NCBI GenBank assembly: GCA_002118135.1
Contig: BDIU01000460.1
Span: forward strand, 1 to 64,000
Direction of reading: 5' to 3'
DNA length: 64,000 nucleotides
Source: Trebouxia sp. TZW2008
Lineage: Eukaryota; Chlorophyta; Trebouxiophyceae; Trebouxiales; Trebouxiaceae
In this document: positions 9,501 to 34,185 of the stretch, piece by piece
Position numbering within the stretch: the stretch's first letter is position 1
Layout of the letters: the number at the start of each line of letters is the position of its first letter
Notes under the pieces: generated by a model
Told to the model about the DNA's origin: nothing
The model's database searches: none
The model's input: only the letters and a program-made list of their open reading frames with translations
Position numbers and translations under genes: made by a program

Positions 9501-11544
9501 TGTGCAGAGAAAGCGAAGTGTTAGGTTCAAAATTGATTGCACTAGGTGGCTGCATGTGCTTCGACCGTTGTTGCATCTGCTAGAAATGTTCTTAGATCAG
9601 CCTTTTGTTGGCTTGTGCAGGGAAGCTAACCGCAAGAAACATGTGCGCTGTGATTGCACACTTGCAGCCAGAAGGCGCCATCATTGTGGATGAGTCGCTG
9701 ACTAGCGGAGGGGCCTACTGGGATCTGTCAAAGGTACACACAATTGCCTGCAACAGTAAACGCTCTATACAATGACACTGGATGGAAGGACACTCTCGGT
9801 GTAAGGACAAGCCAACTGGGAATCAATCAGTCCATTGTGACTGCAGTGGTGTCCCTCAGTAAGGACAGTAAGGATGCTGCACTGAAATAAGGACAATGAT
9901 GTTGGTGACCAAAGCAGTCGTGAAAGAGAAGTACTTGTTAGCCTGTCAGCACTACCTCAGCAACAGGTGCTCAGTCTTAGTGCAGCTGTTGCCATCAACT
10001 CTGCAGCTGTGTCTCTTACAAGAGGCACAAAACAAACAGAGCATTGTAGGGCGCTTGCTCGACGTGGAGTTGCGTCATTGCTCATGGAATGGAAATGATG
10101 AGCAATTCATGTTCTGCAATTTACGTCAGCGTGGCGACTCTACACTGCTGACAAAGCTGCTGTCATTGGCAACTATCACATTGCCACTCCACTGCTTATC
10201 CCAGCAACTCTCGACGCTGCATGCATGTGCTTTGGAACCTTCCTGGAGAGTGAGTCACAGATGTGTTGACGCAGGAATGCTCACAGTTCGGGAACACTGG
10301 ATTTAAGTGCTATTGGACTTTGCTGAAGTGTGTGACTGAAGCTATGTGCCTGCAGGGGTGCCCACAGTTTGCTCATCTGGGCTTGCCAGCAGGAGTTAAC
10401 AGGCTTGGCTGAAGTGTGTGACTGAAGGTGTTATGCATGCAGGGGTGCCCACAATTGAGTTATCTGGCCTTGCCAAGAGGCTTTGTTGATTGCTGCGCAA
10501 GTGTTTGACAGAAAATATTGGGCCTGTAGGAGCGCTCACAGTCCACCTTGCCAGCAGGAGCTAATGGACTTGGCTGAATCGTGTGACTGAAGATATTTTG
10601 GACGCAGGGGTGCCCACAGTTCACTCATCTGGCCTTGCCAGCAGAAGCCACTGGACTAGGCCGAAGTGTGTGACTGAATATATTTCGCACGCAGGGGTGC
10701 CCACAGTTCACTCATCTGGCCTTGACTGGAGGGGCTATTGGCTCAGGGCCTCCCATGGCACTAGGAGCTGCTATTGCTTGTCCTGACCGGCCTGTCATCA
10801 ACATCCAGGTGTGCACCACTGTATCTGTCAAGACTGTACATCAAAGAGCTGCCTCTGGCCTTAGCAATTTGCGAACTTGTGCCTGCTTCTTGAGGTAGCT
10901 ATAGTCTGCGTTGTGTTGCGCTTCAGATGTATGCTTGATGGTCAAACTGTGCCTGTTCTCATGGAAACTTGCGGCTGAGTGCATGCAGCTGAAACTTGCT
11001 GCGCTTGAGCTGGTCAAATAACGTGTATGCACTGCAGGCTGATGGCAGCGCAATGTATTCCCTGCAAGCGCTGTGGAGTCAAGCCAGAGAGCAGCTTCAT
11101 GTCATCACCATCATTTGTGCCAACAGAAGCTATGCAATTCTGAAGGTGAGCTACTCAAAGACTGCATACCATTTTCATACTGCTCCGCAACTTTGTAACA
11201 GCTGCAATATGCAAAGCACTCCCTTCATGCTGCCTGACAGTAGAGACTTTCCTTTTTCTTTGGTACTCTGCATAGCATTGCTGTTTGACATCCAGACAAA
11301 AGGTTCACTACACGACACATTGTGCCATTGCATGCAGCTGGAGTTGGCTCGCCAGAAAATTCCAGCCAGCAAAGCCGCCCATGCACTCACAGACATCGGA
11401 AGACCTTCAATTGATTGGGTAGCTTTAGCCCAGACCATGGGAGTGCAGCAAGCTTCCCGTGCTCATACCTCTGAAGATCTGGCAGTAGCTATGTCCCAGG
11501 CATTGATGCACAAAGGCCCTACTTTGATTGAGTGCCTGCTGTAA
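6550..11544 (+). CDS. Acetolactate synthase large-subunit-like thiamine-diphosphate enzyme
   Basis: Eight exons: 6550-7069, 7519-7880, 8235-8335, 8702-8883, 9621-9733, 10695-10808, 11038-11145, 11338-11544. The sum is 1707 nt (568 residues), all phases consistent, family-typical length. The N-terminal cofactor domain has [11 protein letters not shown], the HET glutamate block ([17 protein letters not shown]) and [20 protein letters not shown]. The central domain has [12 protein letters not shown] and [17 protein letters not shown]. The C-terminal domain has [29 protein letters not shown], the metal-binding ADGS followed by ANRSYAIL, and ends at PTLIECLL. Sequence places it with ALS-like / benzoylformate-decarboxylase-like enzymes rather than the biosynthetic chloroplast ALS, so the substrate is uncertain. 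The first intron appears to use a GC donor (ACAG/GCAAGC). Introns 4 and 5 hold tandem copies of the exon edges. Confidence 0.86.
7542..7676 (+). repeat. In-frame tandem duplication at the start of TPP-enzyme exon 2
   Basis: Two adjacent copies of 66 and 69 bp. Copy 1 reads [18 protein letters not shown] and copy 2 reads [19 protein letters not shown], both in the coding frame. If the exon starts at 7519 both copies are translated. If the acceptor before the second SDALAD is used, only one is. The segment is a linker between N-terminal and central domains, so length change would be tolerated. Confidence 0.6.
8955..9500. repeat. Tandem array derived from the 3' edge of TPP-enzyme exon 4
   Basis: Four degenerate units of about 140 bp in the fourth intron. 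Each contains a version of GGCCTGCAATGCCATCAGG, then CATGTTTGACGCCTGCAT, then a block resembling GTGTCAGTCCCT. The exon end at 8883 has the same core (GGCAATGCCATCAG followed by GTGTGG). In the copies the donor GT is replaced by GC or AT. Confidence 0.6.
9751..9940. repeat. MITE-like element, copy 2
   Basis: Inverted orientation in TPP-enzyme intron 5. Shared blocks are GTAAGGACA, GGGAATCAATCAGTCCATT, GACTGCAGTGGTGTC, ACCAAAGCAGTCGTG and the end AAAGAGAAGTAC. No coding capacity. Confidence 0.55.
10351..10735. repeat. Tandem array of TPP-enzyme exon 6 acceptor copies
   Basis: Five units of about 85-90 bp, beginning near 10352, 10439, 10527, 10605 and 10691. Each contains GCAGGGGTGCCCACAGTT or a variant, followed by CTCATCTGGCCTTGCC and a spacer ending in GTGTGACTGAA. 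Only the last unit (acceptor at 10694) runs into the coding TGGAGGGGCTATTGG segment. Confidence 0.75.
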
Positions 11545-11852
11545 TGGCAAAATCATTGAGGACACTGTCTAAGCGAGACATGTGATTCTTTTACAATGTC
11601 TGACCCCAAACGAACCCAAAGCCAACCCGCAGCTTGCACAGTTCTGTCTTGGAACGCTGATGCGTCGCTCACTTGTAATTCACCCAGACACCAGCAACTC
11701 TGTCTCGGCAACCACTCTAAATTTTGATGCATGTTGTTGCAGGTATGCATGATTCCTGGCTGCATGCAGCTGAAACCACGTTGACCCCTGCATCATTTCA
11801 CAAATGCACTACATCAATTGAGCCAAAGTTCTGAGAAACTGAACTGTGACAC

Positions 11853-12329
11853 CTATGATGCACATTTCATGCATTGCTCATATATTTCCAATTGTGGCAT
11901 ACTGTCAAGTAGGCCATGCTTGACAGCTTCTTGCAAAGCTGTAACTGTCTGACCAAGATAGAACATAGAAATGCCGTCCCATCCATTGCGACATTGAAGC
12001 ACAAAATGCTGTAGATTGCTGAAAGAGGTCAAAAATGTCAAAGCCTTATCTAGCTGCATTTCTCCACAACAGCCAGACATGTCCAAGTGGCGTAGGTGTG
12101 TCATGTATGACAACTCATTTGGTATTGCCTCCATTCCGTTGTCCCAAAGATCAAGCCTCTCAAGGTTGCCAAGCGGCGCAAAAGCTGCTGGGAGTTTAGA
12201 AATGCCAGTCTGCTCTAACCCCAATGCCTGCAAACCAACCATGCTGAACACACTTTGCAATGAGGGCTCTAACTCCAGTATACCCTCAAGCAAGCGCAAA
12301 TGAGGCTTTGGCAGACCTCTCAGAGTCTG
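11853..12329 (-). CDS. Leucine-rich-repeat protein (3' exon; upstream part unresolved)
   Basis: The exon reads in frame from a probable acceptor (CAATAG, then CAGACTCTGAGAGG) at 12329 to a stop at 11853. It shows successive repeat cores: VGLQALGLEQTGISKLPAAF, then LGNLERLDLWDNGMEAIPNE, then MTHLRHLDMSGC, then FSNLQHFVLQC. These are plant-type LRRs (LxxLxLxxNxL spacing). More N-terminal exons probably lie between 12330 and 12820. For example, the frame at 12330-12468 reading HHISRLLKLPQLL is plausible but I could not close the splice model. Function not assignable: such algal LRR proteins bind other proteins. Confidence 0.5.
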   Translation of the reverse strand, partial: QTLRGLPKPHLRLLEGILELEPSLQSVFSMVGLQALGLEQTGISKLPAAFAPLGNLERLDLWDNGMEAIPNELSYMTHLRHLDMSGCCGEMQLDKALTFLTSFSNLQHFVLQCRNGWDGISMFYLGQTVTALQEAVKHGLLDSMPQLEIYEQCMKCAS

Positions 12330-12820
12330 CTATTGATGATGTCAGCTCCAAAAGAACATCATAATGATTCGATCCAAACATCGTGCATTCATGCTGCAAC
12401 AGCTGTGGAAGTTTCAAAAGCCTTGAAATATGATGGGCATCGCATGAGCTGAACCAGCCATGAAGCACAGAAAAGCACCATAACAGTATGCTGAATCAGC
12501 TTTCACCGCCTGCCAAGCAACCTCAGTTTCTGCCAGATACTTCTGGGATGCCTTTGTGTGTTGTGCTGCTTGGATGTTGAACGTGGTGAGAGCTCCACTC
12601 CAAAGCTGTACCTGCCTGGGGGAATTGTGTACTTCTGCATGGCAGAAAATCATGCGTCAAGCTCAGCTCAGGAAAATCTGCTTGCCGTATGCATTGCAGC
12701 GCTGGGAATACACACAGCTCATGAGCCTGGATTATTGCAATGAGACTACAGCCTTTTACAAGCTGCCATGCTTGAGTCAGTGCAGCTGCATAGGCTACTG
12801 TGAGATTGCACTCAAGCCAG

Positions 12821-27878
<15,058 letters not shown>

Positions 27879-28105
27879 TCAGAGCAAGCTTGTGCATCTC
27901 GACATATCAATGTTTGACAAGGCCAAAACATCCATTTCAACCAAACTGACTGGTTCAGCCAACAGTGAGAAATGTTGCCACGAGAAAAATACATATTTGA
28001 GACACAATGCATTGTATATGGTCACTTGGGCATGAGAGCATCTGTCAGACAACTCGGGACCAAGCTGATGCAACCTCTGCACAGCATGCGTTCTGCCCTG
28101 CCTGA

Positions 28106-28862
28106 TTACAGGCCTAAGTCCATCAGCAAGGCGTCTGAACCATCTTGATAGTATCGCTTACGCACATGGACTTGTTTGAAGCCCATGCCCAGGTACATCT
28201 TCACAGCTGCAACATTCGTGCTGCTTACTTCAAGGGTCACCCTAGTTGCCCCTTTATCTTTGGCATTGGCAGTCAGGCTGCTCATCAGTTTCTTGGCAAT
28301 GCCTTGGCGACGATGGGATGCATCAACAGTAACGTCAAGCAGCTGCAGCTCCTCCTCCAATAACCAAGCTATGGCGCAGCCAATGGTGCCTTGACCCAGG
28401 CATGCAAGCAATGCTACAGTGTAACTCTGACTCAAGGTGTTCTGCAGCAGCTGCCACGCCCGGGTCAAAAGCAGCTCACTCTAAAAAGTGCGAAAGCTCA
28501 TCTGTTGCACCGACGGCATCGGGATGACAGGCTTACAAGCACTTGCTGAGCATTGAGGTACTTGCCTTCAAGTCAGCCTCTGACCATGCTGCTTGCGCAG
28601 AAGTCAACAGGTCCACCAAGCCCGCTAAATCTGACTGATCAGCCCGACGAATCAATGGCTCACCAGTGTCAGACGATGCTGGCTGAACGTTGTAGGCGAC
28701 CTGAGCGCGTATGTGGTTTCGATGTGTAACGCAAAAGCCAAGACAAGCCGGAGAATGACCCGCCCGGGCTCGTGAGTAAGTGCCAGGCCCATGCCTGCAC
28801 ACAGCGAAGCAGCTTAGCTTGTTTGCAGCGGCAGGGATGATCTGGTGTTGTAGCTTATGCAT
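28106..28862 (-). CDS. RimI-like GNAT N-acetyltransferase, probably plastid-targeted
   Basis: Transfers acetyl from acetyl-CoA to an amine, typically a protein N-terminus. Two exons: 28566-28862 and 28106-28480 (stop), 223 residues. The domain begins at LIRRADQSDLAGLVDLL. The acceptor-binding strand is QLLDVTVDASHRRQGIAKKL, whose RRQGIA matches the Q/RxxGxG/A pyrophosphate loop. It ends with TLEVSSTNVAAVKMYLGMGF and RKRYYQDGSDALLMDL, typical of RimI. The N-terminal about 75 residues are basic, Ser/Ala/Cys-rich and acid-poor, as in a chloroplast transit peptide. The intron appears to use a GC donor (GAAG/GCAAGT), since GT alternatives break the frame. Start at MHKLQHQIIPAA is a choice; in-frame ATGs exist further upstream. 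Confidence 0.8.
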
Positions 28863-29372
28863 GCACAGATGGTGCCCGAGGGGGTATCTTGCTTGTGACG
28901 AGTTGGCCGATATGCGATTGTGCGTCATTGACGCAGCGTCAAACAGGTCAATAGTCAAACAGGTTGTAACGCCTGCGTCATGAGTAAAAACGCCTGCACT
29001 GCTGTGCGTGACACCCTCCAAACACCTTTTGACTGTTCTTCCCTATATCAGCGGCGACTCCCGAACAGCGAGACGTACATAGTTTGTCACAAAAGTCTCC
29101 TTGATGTGTTCAAAAAACTGTCATTCTTGCCGTTAGTGGTCACATCAAGCTTGCACGTGTGGGTCGGTTCAGTTGTACACTGACAGTAAACATTTTGAGC
29201 TCTATACGCTCCCTGACTTTTCAATCGTCGGCTCTTTAGTGCTGCTTGCCACGCCAGGTAGATCGACCGCAGTGCCGTGGTTTGGGTGTTGTGGAGGGCT
29301 TGTTGTGCATGCCCTGTATCGCAGCAGCACCTTGCCAACCAAGCTGAGCAGCGGGCAACAGCAGTGACCGCA
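28863..29372. promoter_or_regulatory. Divergent intergenic space
   Basis: Lies between the minus-strand GNAT gene and the plus-strand SAXO-like gene. No gene or clear element is visible. Part of it may be 5' untranslated or additional GNAT N-terminal coding sequence, since the frame stays open to 29021. Confidence 0.25.
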
Positions 29373-29591
29373 ATGAGTGCAGCACCTGCAGCCAGAGGGA
29401 TCAACAAGAGCTGTCACTGTATTGGTGGGACCACCAACACCTCCCAGCTCAACAATTATGACGCCACACAGCAGGACAGCTTGATTGGAGCACGTGCTGC
29501 GCCCAATAGCCTTGCAGCACAGCATCACTATGCAGATGGGCGTCACATCAAAGTGCATGACAGCCGGGGCTCTCATTTTCAGCCCCAAACT

Positions 29592-29631
29592 AGCTATGTC
29601 GATCATTACCCAGCTATGTCGATCATTACCC
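29592..29631. repeat. Exact 20-bp tandem duplication
   Basis: AGCTATGTCGATCATTACCC is present twice in direct succession, likely in the first intron or untranslated part of the SAXO-like gene. Confidence 0.85.
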
Positions 29632-29858
29632 AGCTTCATTTATGCGCGATCAATTTCAGGACGTACGGCATCGTCACTCATGTCATTTGCATACAACTGT
29701 TTGTAATCATCACAACAAGCAAGGTGCAAGAAGCAGCTTGCAGACATGCAGAAGTGTATTGCATGGGGCACACGTCAATGCTTGTTACTGCACTCACAAA
29801 AATCAAGTTATGCATGCATTGCTGCAGGAGCTTCCTGTGCACACATCACAACCTGCAG

Positions 29859-30634
29859 CGACAGTCACAGGAGTACCCTTCACAGCATCCACTGAGTACA
29901 GCAACCAGTACCTTCCCAAGTCTCTCACCTTCAACCAGATAGGCACTCACAGCAGCACAGCATCAGCAAACAGCTCATGCACACAGCCGCACAGGTTACC
30001 CACAGTGTCATCAGAGACCACAAATCAGCATTATTTCCCCAACTGGGGAGTGGCGCCACCCCAAAAGAAGGGCTATGCTGTGCGTGTTATGGCCCCTGCA
30101 CCTGCCTTGGACTTTGTTGGAGACACCTTCACTACCACAAACGCTGTGGAGTACCAGGCTAAGCCTATGAGCTATGTGAGGCCAACAGGTAAAACAATTT
30201 CTTGATGTCATGACTGTAATTGTCACCAAGAAATTTGTCACTAGATTGTGTTCTCACTACTCAGAAGCATCATTGCAGTCAGAATGCAGTTCTTCATTCC
30301 CACTGTCGCTGTTGCTACATCAAGACTGTCACTATGTTGACTGTTGCTATAACACAGAAACCCTGCTGTTACTGCTGTGCCATCCACAGCCTGTTGCATG
30401 AAACAGCTGGTGGTGATAGGCATTGAATGTGTTCTACTATGTTGTTCAGCTCCAAAACCTCACCTTTAGGTGTTTGCCTGCAGGCACCACAACTGTGCAG
30501 CCATTGAGTGAGGCGCGTGACAAGCACACCACCTACAACTCGTTCTTTCAGACGAAGCTCACAGAAGGGTTTGTGAGGGTGGCTCGGGACTTGGGCCCTG
30601 CTGGGGCACCCTTCACAGCCACCACCACCTATGA
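29859..30634 (+). CDS. SAXO/FAP-like microtubule-associated repeat protein (partial model)
   Basis: Two exons are clear: 29859-30188 and 30484-30634, joined across GTAAAA...TGCAG. The protein repeats a Thr/Tyr-rich motif: VPFTASTEYSNQYLPKSL, then FVGDTFTTTNAVEYQAKPM, then DKHTTYNSFFQTKL, then APFTATTTYE. This spacing resembles the Mn motifs of stabilizer-of-axonemal-microtubules (SAXO) and algal flagellar-associated proteins. A start exon may be at 29373 (MSAAPAARGINKSCHC, Cys-containing as in SAXO N-termini), and a later exon near 31350-31410 (NEYQEKALPHELPHLSGIK). Neither is closed by phase. If correct, the protein would sit along axonemal or centriolar microtubules. Identification rests on motif pattern only. 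Confidence 0.45.
30195..30380. repeat. MITE-like element, copy 3 (diverged)
   Basis: Located in the intron between the two SAXO-like exons. It shares TGTCACCAAGAAATTTGTC, CACTACTCAGA and TTGCAGTCAGAATGCAGT with copies 1, 4 and 5. The ends are eroded. Confidence 0.5.
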
Positions 30635-30647
30635 GTAAGCTTGTGCA

Positions 30648-30862
30648 CACCTTATGATTCACAGAATTAGTGCATGCTCACAGCATCTGTGTGTTCAGGC
30701 TCATCTTGGTGATTCACAGAACAAATGCATGCTCACAGTATCTTTCAATTCAGACGTATCCTGGTGATTCATGAGATTCTCAGGACTAATGCACGCTCTC
30801 AGCCCTCAACATTTCAGGCTCATCTTGGTGATCAACAGAACTAATGAGTGCTGTGAGCGTAG
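30648..30862. repeat. Four tandem units of 55-65 bp
   Basis: Units share GTGATTCACAGAACTAATGC, then ATGCTCACAGTATCT, then a TTCAGGCTCATCTTG block. They lie directly after the SAXO-like donor at 30634, again an intron built of tandem copies. Confidence 0.65.
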
Positions 30863-31924
30863 TGTGCTCACAAGCTGAGAAGGGGAGTTGAAGGGGTTAC
30901 AGTACGTATAGTAAATGCAGTGCGCACTTGCTGTGTCAAAGTTTGCCTTGATCAGTTGTCTGCATCATGGCGCAGCATCGCCTGCAGACTTGTAATGCAA
31001 TGAATTCAAGCTTGGTAAGGCAGCATGCCCAATAATGACACTTGCTAGTTCAAGGGGGACATTTTGTGAGGTATGAACCTGGTCCACAGCATCATCTACC
31101 TTGTCACACATCTATCACATATAATACCTGCAAGGTCCCCCTAAAGAGATCTGGAATGAACTTGTCTTATCTAATTTACCTATTGAACATTACACATCCG
31201 CACTGCAGTGCTCACAACAAGCCAGTCCAACGAGACCGGACTTGTGCCACACATATCTAGCACATGTGCTAGCAAGTGTGCTTATTGTCATCACTGTGAT
31301 TGCAAATCAAGCGCTTGCATTGCAAACGAGCAAGCTGTGTGATGCGTGCAGTAATGAGTACCAGGAGAAGGCGCTGCCCCATGAGCTGCCTCACCTCAGC
31401 GGCATCAAGGCAAGCCCTCTTTGCCATTTCTCATGCACCCTTTGTGCTTGAAGACTCACCTGCTGTGTGCCGTCTGCATGTAGCTTTGAATAGAGCCATA
31501 GTGCAGGCTGGAGCACAGGCTTCTGTGTGTGTTTTGCGCCCTAGCATTTTGTGTACAATCTGTGCTTGCAACTGCTGTTTTTATGCCTACATATTTGTGC
31601 CTGTGTGCATTGAGCATTCAAGATATGCACTAAACCTATATATAGTTAGTGAATAGACCCCTCTCCATGTCAAATGCATCTGTTCTGTACTGCTGACAAT
31701 CAGCAAAGTGCAGTGGAGCAATGTGACCATTACTCACCACTCTATAAGATCTTCAGGCCTGGAAATACACCTGGAGTCTCTAGCCCGTGGCTTCCATGTG
31801 CGCCCTGAGTACAGCAGAGACCTTGCAACGCTGTTGTAAGCAGCCGCAGCTGACGCAGAGAGCTATCACATCAAACTGCATGGAGCTGGGGCGTTCAACA
31901 TATTGACTGCTTTGTTACATGCAG

Positions 31925-33180
31925 GCAGCATCAGCGTTGGGGCTATCAGGGCATCGGCAGTCCATTGGGGTTCAGGTGGAGGGCAATGCCTGCTCAATGC
32001 TGCTACCACACTCAGTGTGTGTGCCCTGCTCTGCAACACAGGTCTTCACCACAGTACATGACGGCCAGCAACAGGTACGAACTCAAGTGGTAATCCACAA
32101 AGTTCTTGGCGGCTGTCTGATGGTATTGTGCTGCCTCACTCACTGTGTATGCCATGCTCTGCCACACAGCTCTTCACCACACTGCAAGACGGCCAACAGC
32201 AGGTATGCACTATATTGCGGTAACAAGCAAAATCATCCGCGTCACTCAGGGCGTGTGCCCTGCTCTGCCACACAGGTCTTTATCACAGTGCACGATGGCA
32301 GACAACAGGTGCGCATTATAGCGGCGACAAACAAGGATATCTGCAGCACTCAGTGTCATGCCCTGCTCTACTATACAGACTTACACCACGATGCGCAATA
32401 GCTAACAACAGGTCTGCACTACAGCGGTGACAAACAAAGACATCTGCATTGAGCATCAAACTTGATGCGGCCTTTGCAGCACATCATCAGGACGCAAGGG
32501 TGCGATTGCAGCCCCACACAATGCAATGCAAAAAAAATTAATTAAGCTCAAAGCTCACTTCCTTGCTGCATTTGTCAGACCCTGTCAACCACCACTGAGT
32601 TGTTGAGCAGCTTTGATTTTGTGTCTAACATGACAAAATGACTCATCACTGTGCATGCTCAATGTGGGATTCAGCTTGGCACCTTTGAGGTTTGATGGCC
32701 GATTAGGCATCAAAGCATGTGTGACACATCTCATACCTCAGCTGGTACAAATGCTGCACTACATTGCACATGATAGTGCAGTTTGCAGTATGTCACCCTG
32801 GCATCTTTGCAAATTCTGTCTGACTTCCAACGGTTGATTGTCAGATAAGTTTATTGCGACGCTGAGAAAGATAGGACTTGTGCCACACACACCTGGCAGT
32901 ACATGCTAGAACATGCAATTCACGATAATTACTACTTTTGCAGGTGTGCATTTCCGTGTTGTACGGCGAGTCATCTCTGGCATCCAACAACAGTCTGTTG
33001 GGACAGTTTGATCTGCTCAACATTCCTTGGGCAGCAGCTGGAGAGCCACAGATTGAGGTCACATTCTCTCTAAGCGCTAATTTGCAACTCGCTGTTGTTG
33101 CCAGAGACTTAGACACTGGTAGGCAGAAGGTGTGGGAACAAGGAGGTGGTGCAGTGGTGCAGCAGGGACGATGTTGCTAG
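31925..33180 (+). CDS. Hsp70 substrate-binding-domain gene or fragment
   Basis: Exon 31925-32074 reads RQSIGVQVEGNACSMLL then ATQVFTTVHDGQQQ. Exon 32944-33180 continues VCISVLYGESSLASNNSLLG, then QFDLLNIPWAAAGEPQIEVT, then FSLSANLQLAVVARDLDTGR, and a stop. This is the Hsp70 beta-sandwich substrate-binding domain from the LSIGVE-type strand to the ANGILxVxAxDxxTG strand. The usual LPRNTTIP, RGVPQI and ANG residues are altered (LLPHSVCVP, AGEPQI, ANLQ), so divergence is strong. No ATPase-domain motifs are recognisable between 30640 and 31925, and the alpha-helical lid is missing. It may be a truncated copy, a pseudogene, or a fusion with an unrecognised N-terminus (31720-31838 is open and reads LEIHLESLARGFHVRP). 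Confidence 0.6.
31996..32450 (+). repeat. Four tandem copies of a 33-nt exon with flanking intron
   Basis: Segments 32042-32074, 32170-32202, 32276-32308 and 32379-32411 are each 33 nt, each preceded by ACAG and followed by GT. They read VFTTVHDGQQQ, LFTTLQDGQQQ, VFITVHDGRQQ and TYTTMRNS-stop-QQ. The repeat period is about 100-125 bp and includes the upstream TGCCCTGCTCTGCCACACAG block and a downstream GGTAACAAACAAAG-like block. Confidence 0.85.
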
Positions 33181-33509
33181 GTCATCTTGCTGTGTCTTAC
33201 AAACTGCACATTGCTACTATAATGTTATGTGGTGTTCGTGTTTTTTTGAAGCTTTATGTGAGGCACCACTGACTAGAGGTGTCTACACACAGCATTAGGA
33301 TCACTGTTGTTGATGAAAGAGCCACTGAAGCAATGTTTGCTGCTGGCTGTAATTACAACCTGACAAAATTATAACAGATAGAGCTTTGTCTGCACATACA
33401 CATTAACTGTTTATGATATGCTTAATGAAGCAGAGGGTCTGGTCATAAGTCATCGTGCAGTAGTGGAGAAGACTTCAGACATCCAAATAAAGATCGAGGG
33501 TGATAAAGC

Positions 33510-33672
33510 ATGGGAGAACAACGCCCTGTTGAGGCTTTAGCCTACCTTGACGCCTACAATGTGGTTGGGGACTTGCTTTACAATGACTTGTCCATGCAGG
33601 TTCTTGTGCCCTGAAAATCAGGCTTTTGTACAGTTTGTGAGATGCACCAAGCCGCTACAGGTGCTCTCCAAT
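33510..33672 (+). other. Possible Dpy-30/RIIa-like short segment
   Basis: An ATG at 33510 opens PVEALAYLDAYNVVGDLLYN. Shifted by one base, the next stretch reads CPENQAFVQFVR. Together they resemble the dimerisation helix pair of Dpy-30-like motifs (YLxxYxVxxLL...PENPxxF). No intron explains the frame change, so this is either a decayed exon, an unresolved splice, or chance. The rest of 33181-34185 shows no convincing gene. Confidence 0.2.
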
Positions 33673-34185
33673 GGTCACAGAGGTTTCAGACAAGGACAGT
33701 TCGGCCCGAAAAGGTGGAAACCTTCTTAGCAAGCTCGACAAGGCAATTTGATAGAACTTTCACACACGCTGTCGTGGAGCGCAGCGGTCGCAAGCCATGC
33801 AGATGTCGGCAGGCGCTCTATAAGCACTTGGCAAATTTGGTTCGCCTAAAGTGCTGTGAGTCACCACCTGGCATTAGGGCAAGATTAGGGCTAGTGAGCC
33901 AAACTAAGGGCGACCTGCGTGCACAATGTCGAGCTTTCCCCGATTCACGCCAGTCATTGCTCTTGCTGCAGCTCACGGCAATATATCCAAGCTTATTCGC
34001 AGCTGTGACTCGCCGATCGGTGTTGGCAAGCGCGCAGCCGATTTGTAAGGCCTAAATTCAGCCGATGCTTCCATGCATGAGCCTATTCCTTCTTTAGCAC
34101 GGTAGCGATGCCGCCAGCTACTCTGCAAACAAACGCCGCAATTGCTCGTCCTGGCATGTGTTACCGTTCTCTTTTACTGCTGCAG

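Noticed and set aside
9896..10306. Plus-strand open frame of 136 codons within an intron
   Set aside because: Starts in the MITE-like copy, has no motif, and lies between exons 5 and 6 whose join is fixed by phase and family sequence.
10351..10735. Regularly spaced direct repeats that look like a CRISPR array
   Set aside because: Units are 85-90 bp, diverged, contain coding exon-edge sequence with splice sites, and sit inside a eukaryotic intron. There are no short uniform repeats with unique spacers and no cas genes.
29277..29942. 221-codon plus-strand open frame as a single exon
   Set aside because: Its second half conflicts with the SAXO-like frame from 29859 and is low in family signal. 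Only the MSAAPAARG part at 29373 may be coding.
31439..31925. Hsp70 ATPase domain upstream of the substrate-binding exons
   Set aside because: Searched in all three plus frames for phosphate-loop and connect motifs; none seen.
33642..34055. 137-codon plus-strand open frame between the Hsp70 fragment and ZSWIM7
   Set aside because: No recognisable motif, no splice-consistent neighbours, Cys/Arg-rich composition like non-coding frames elsewhere here. Could still be untranslated sequence.
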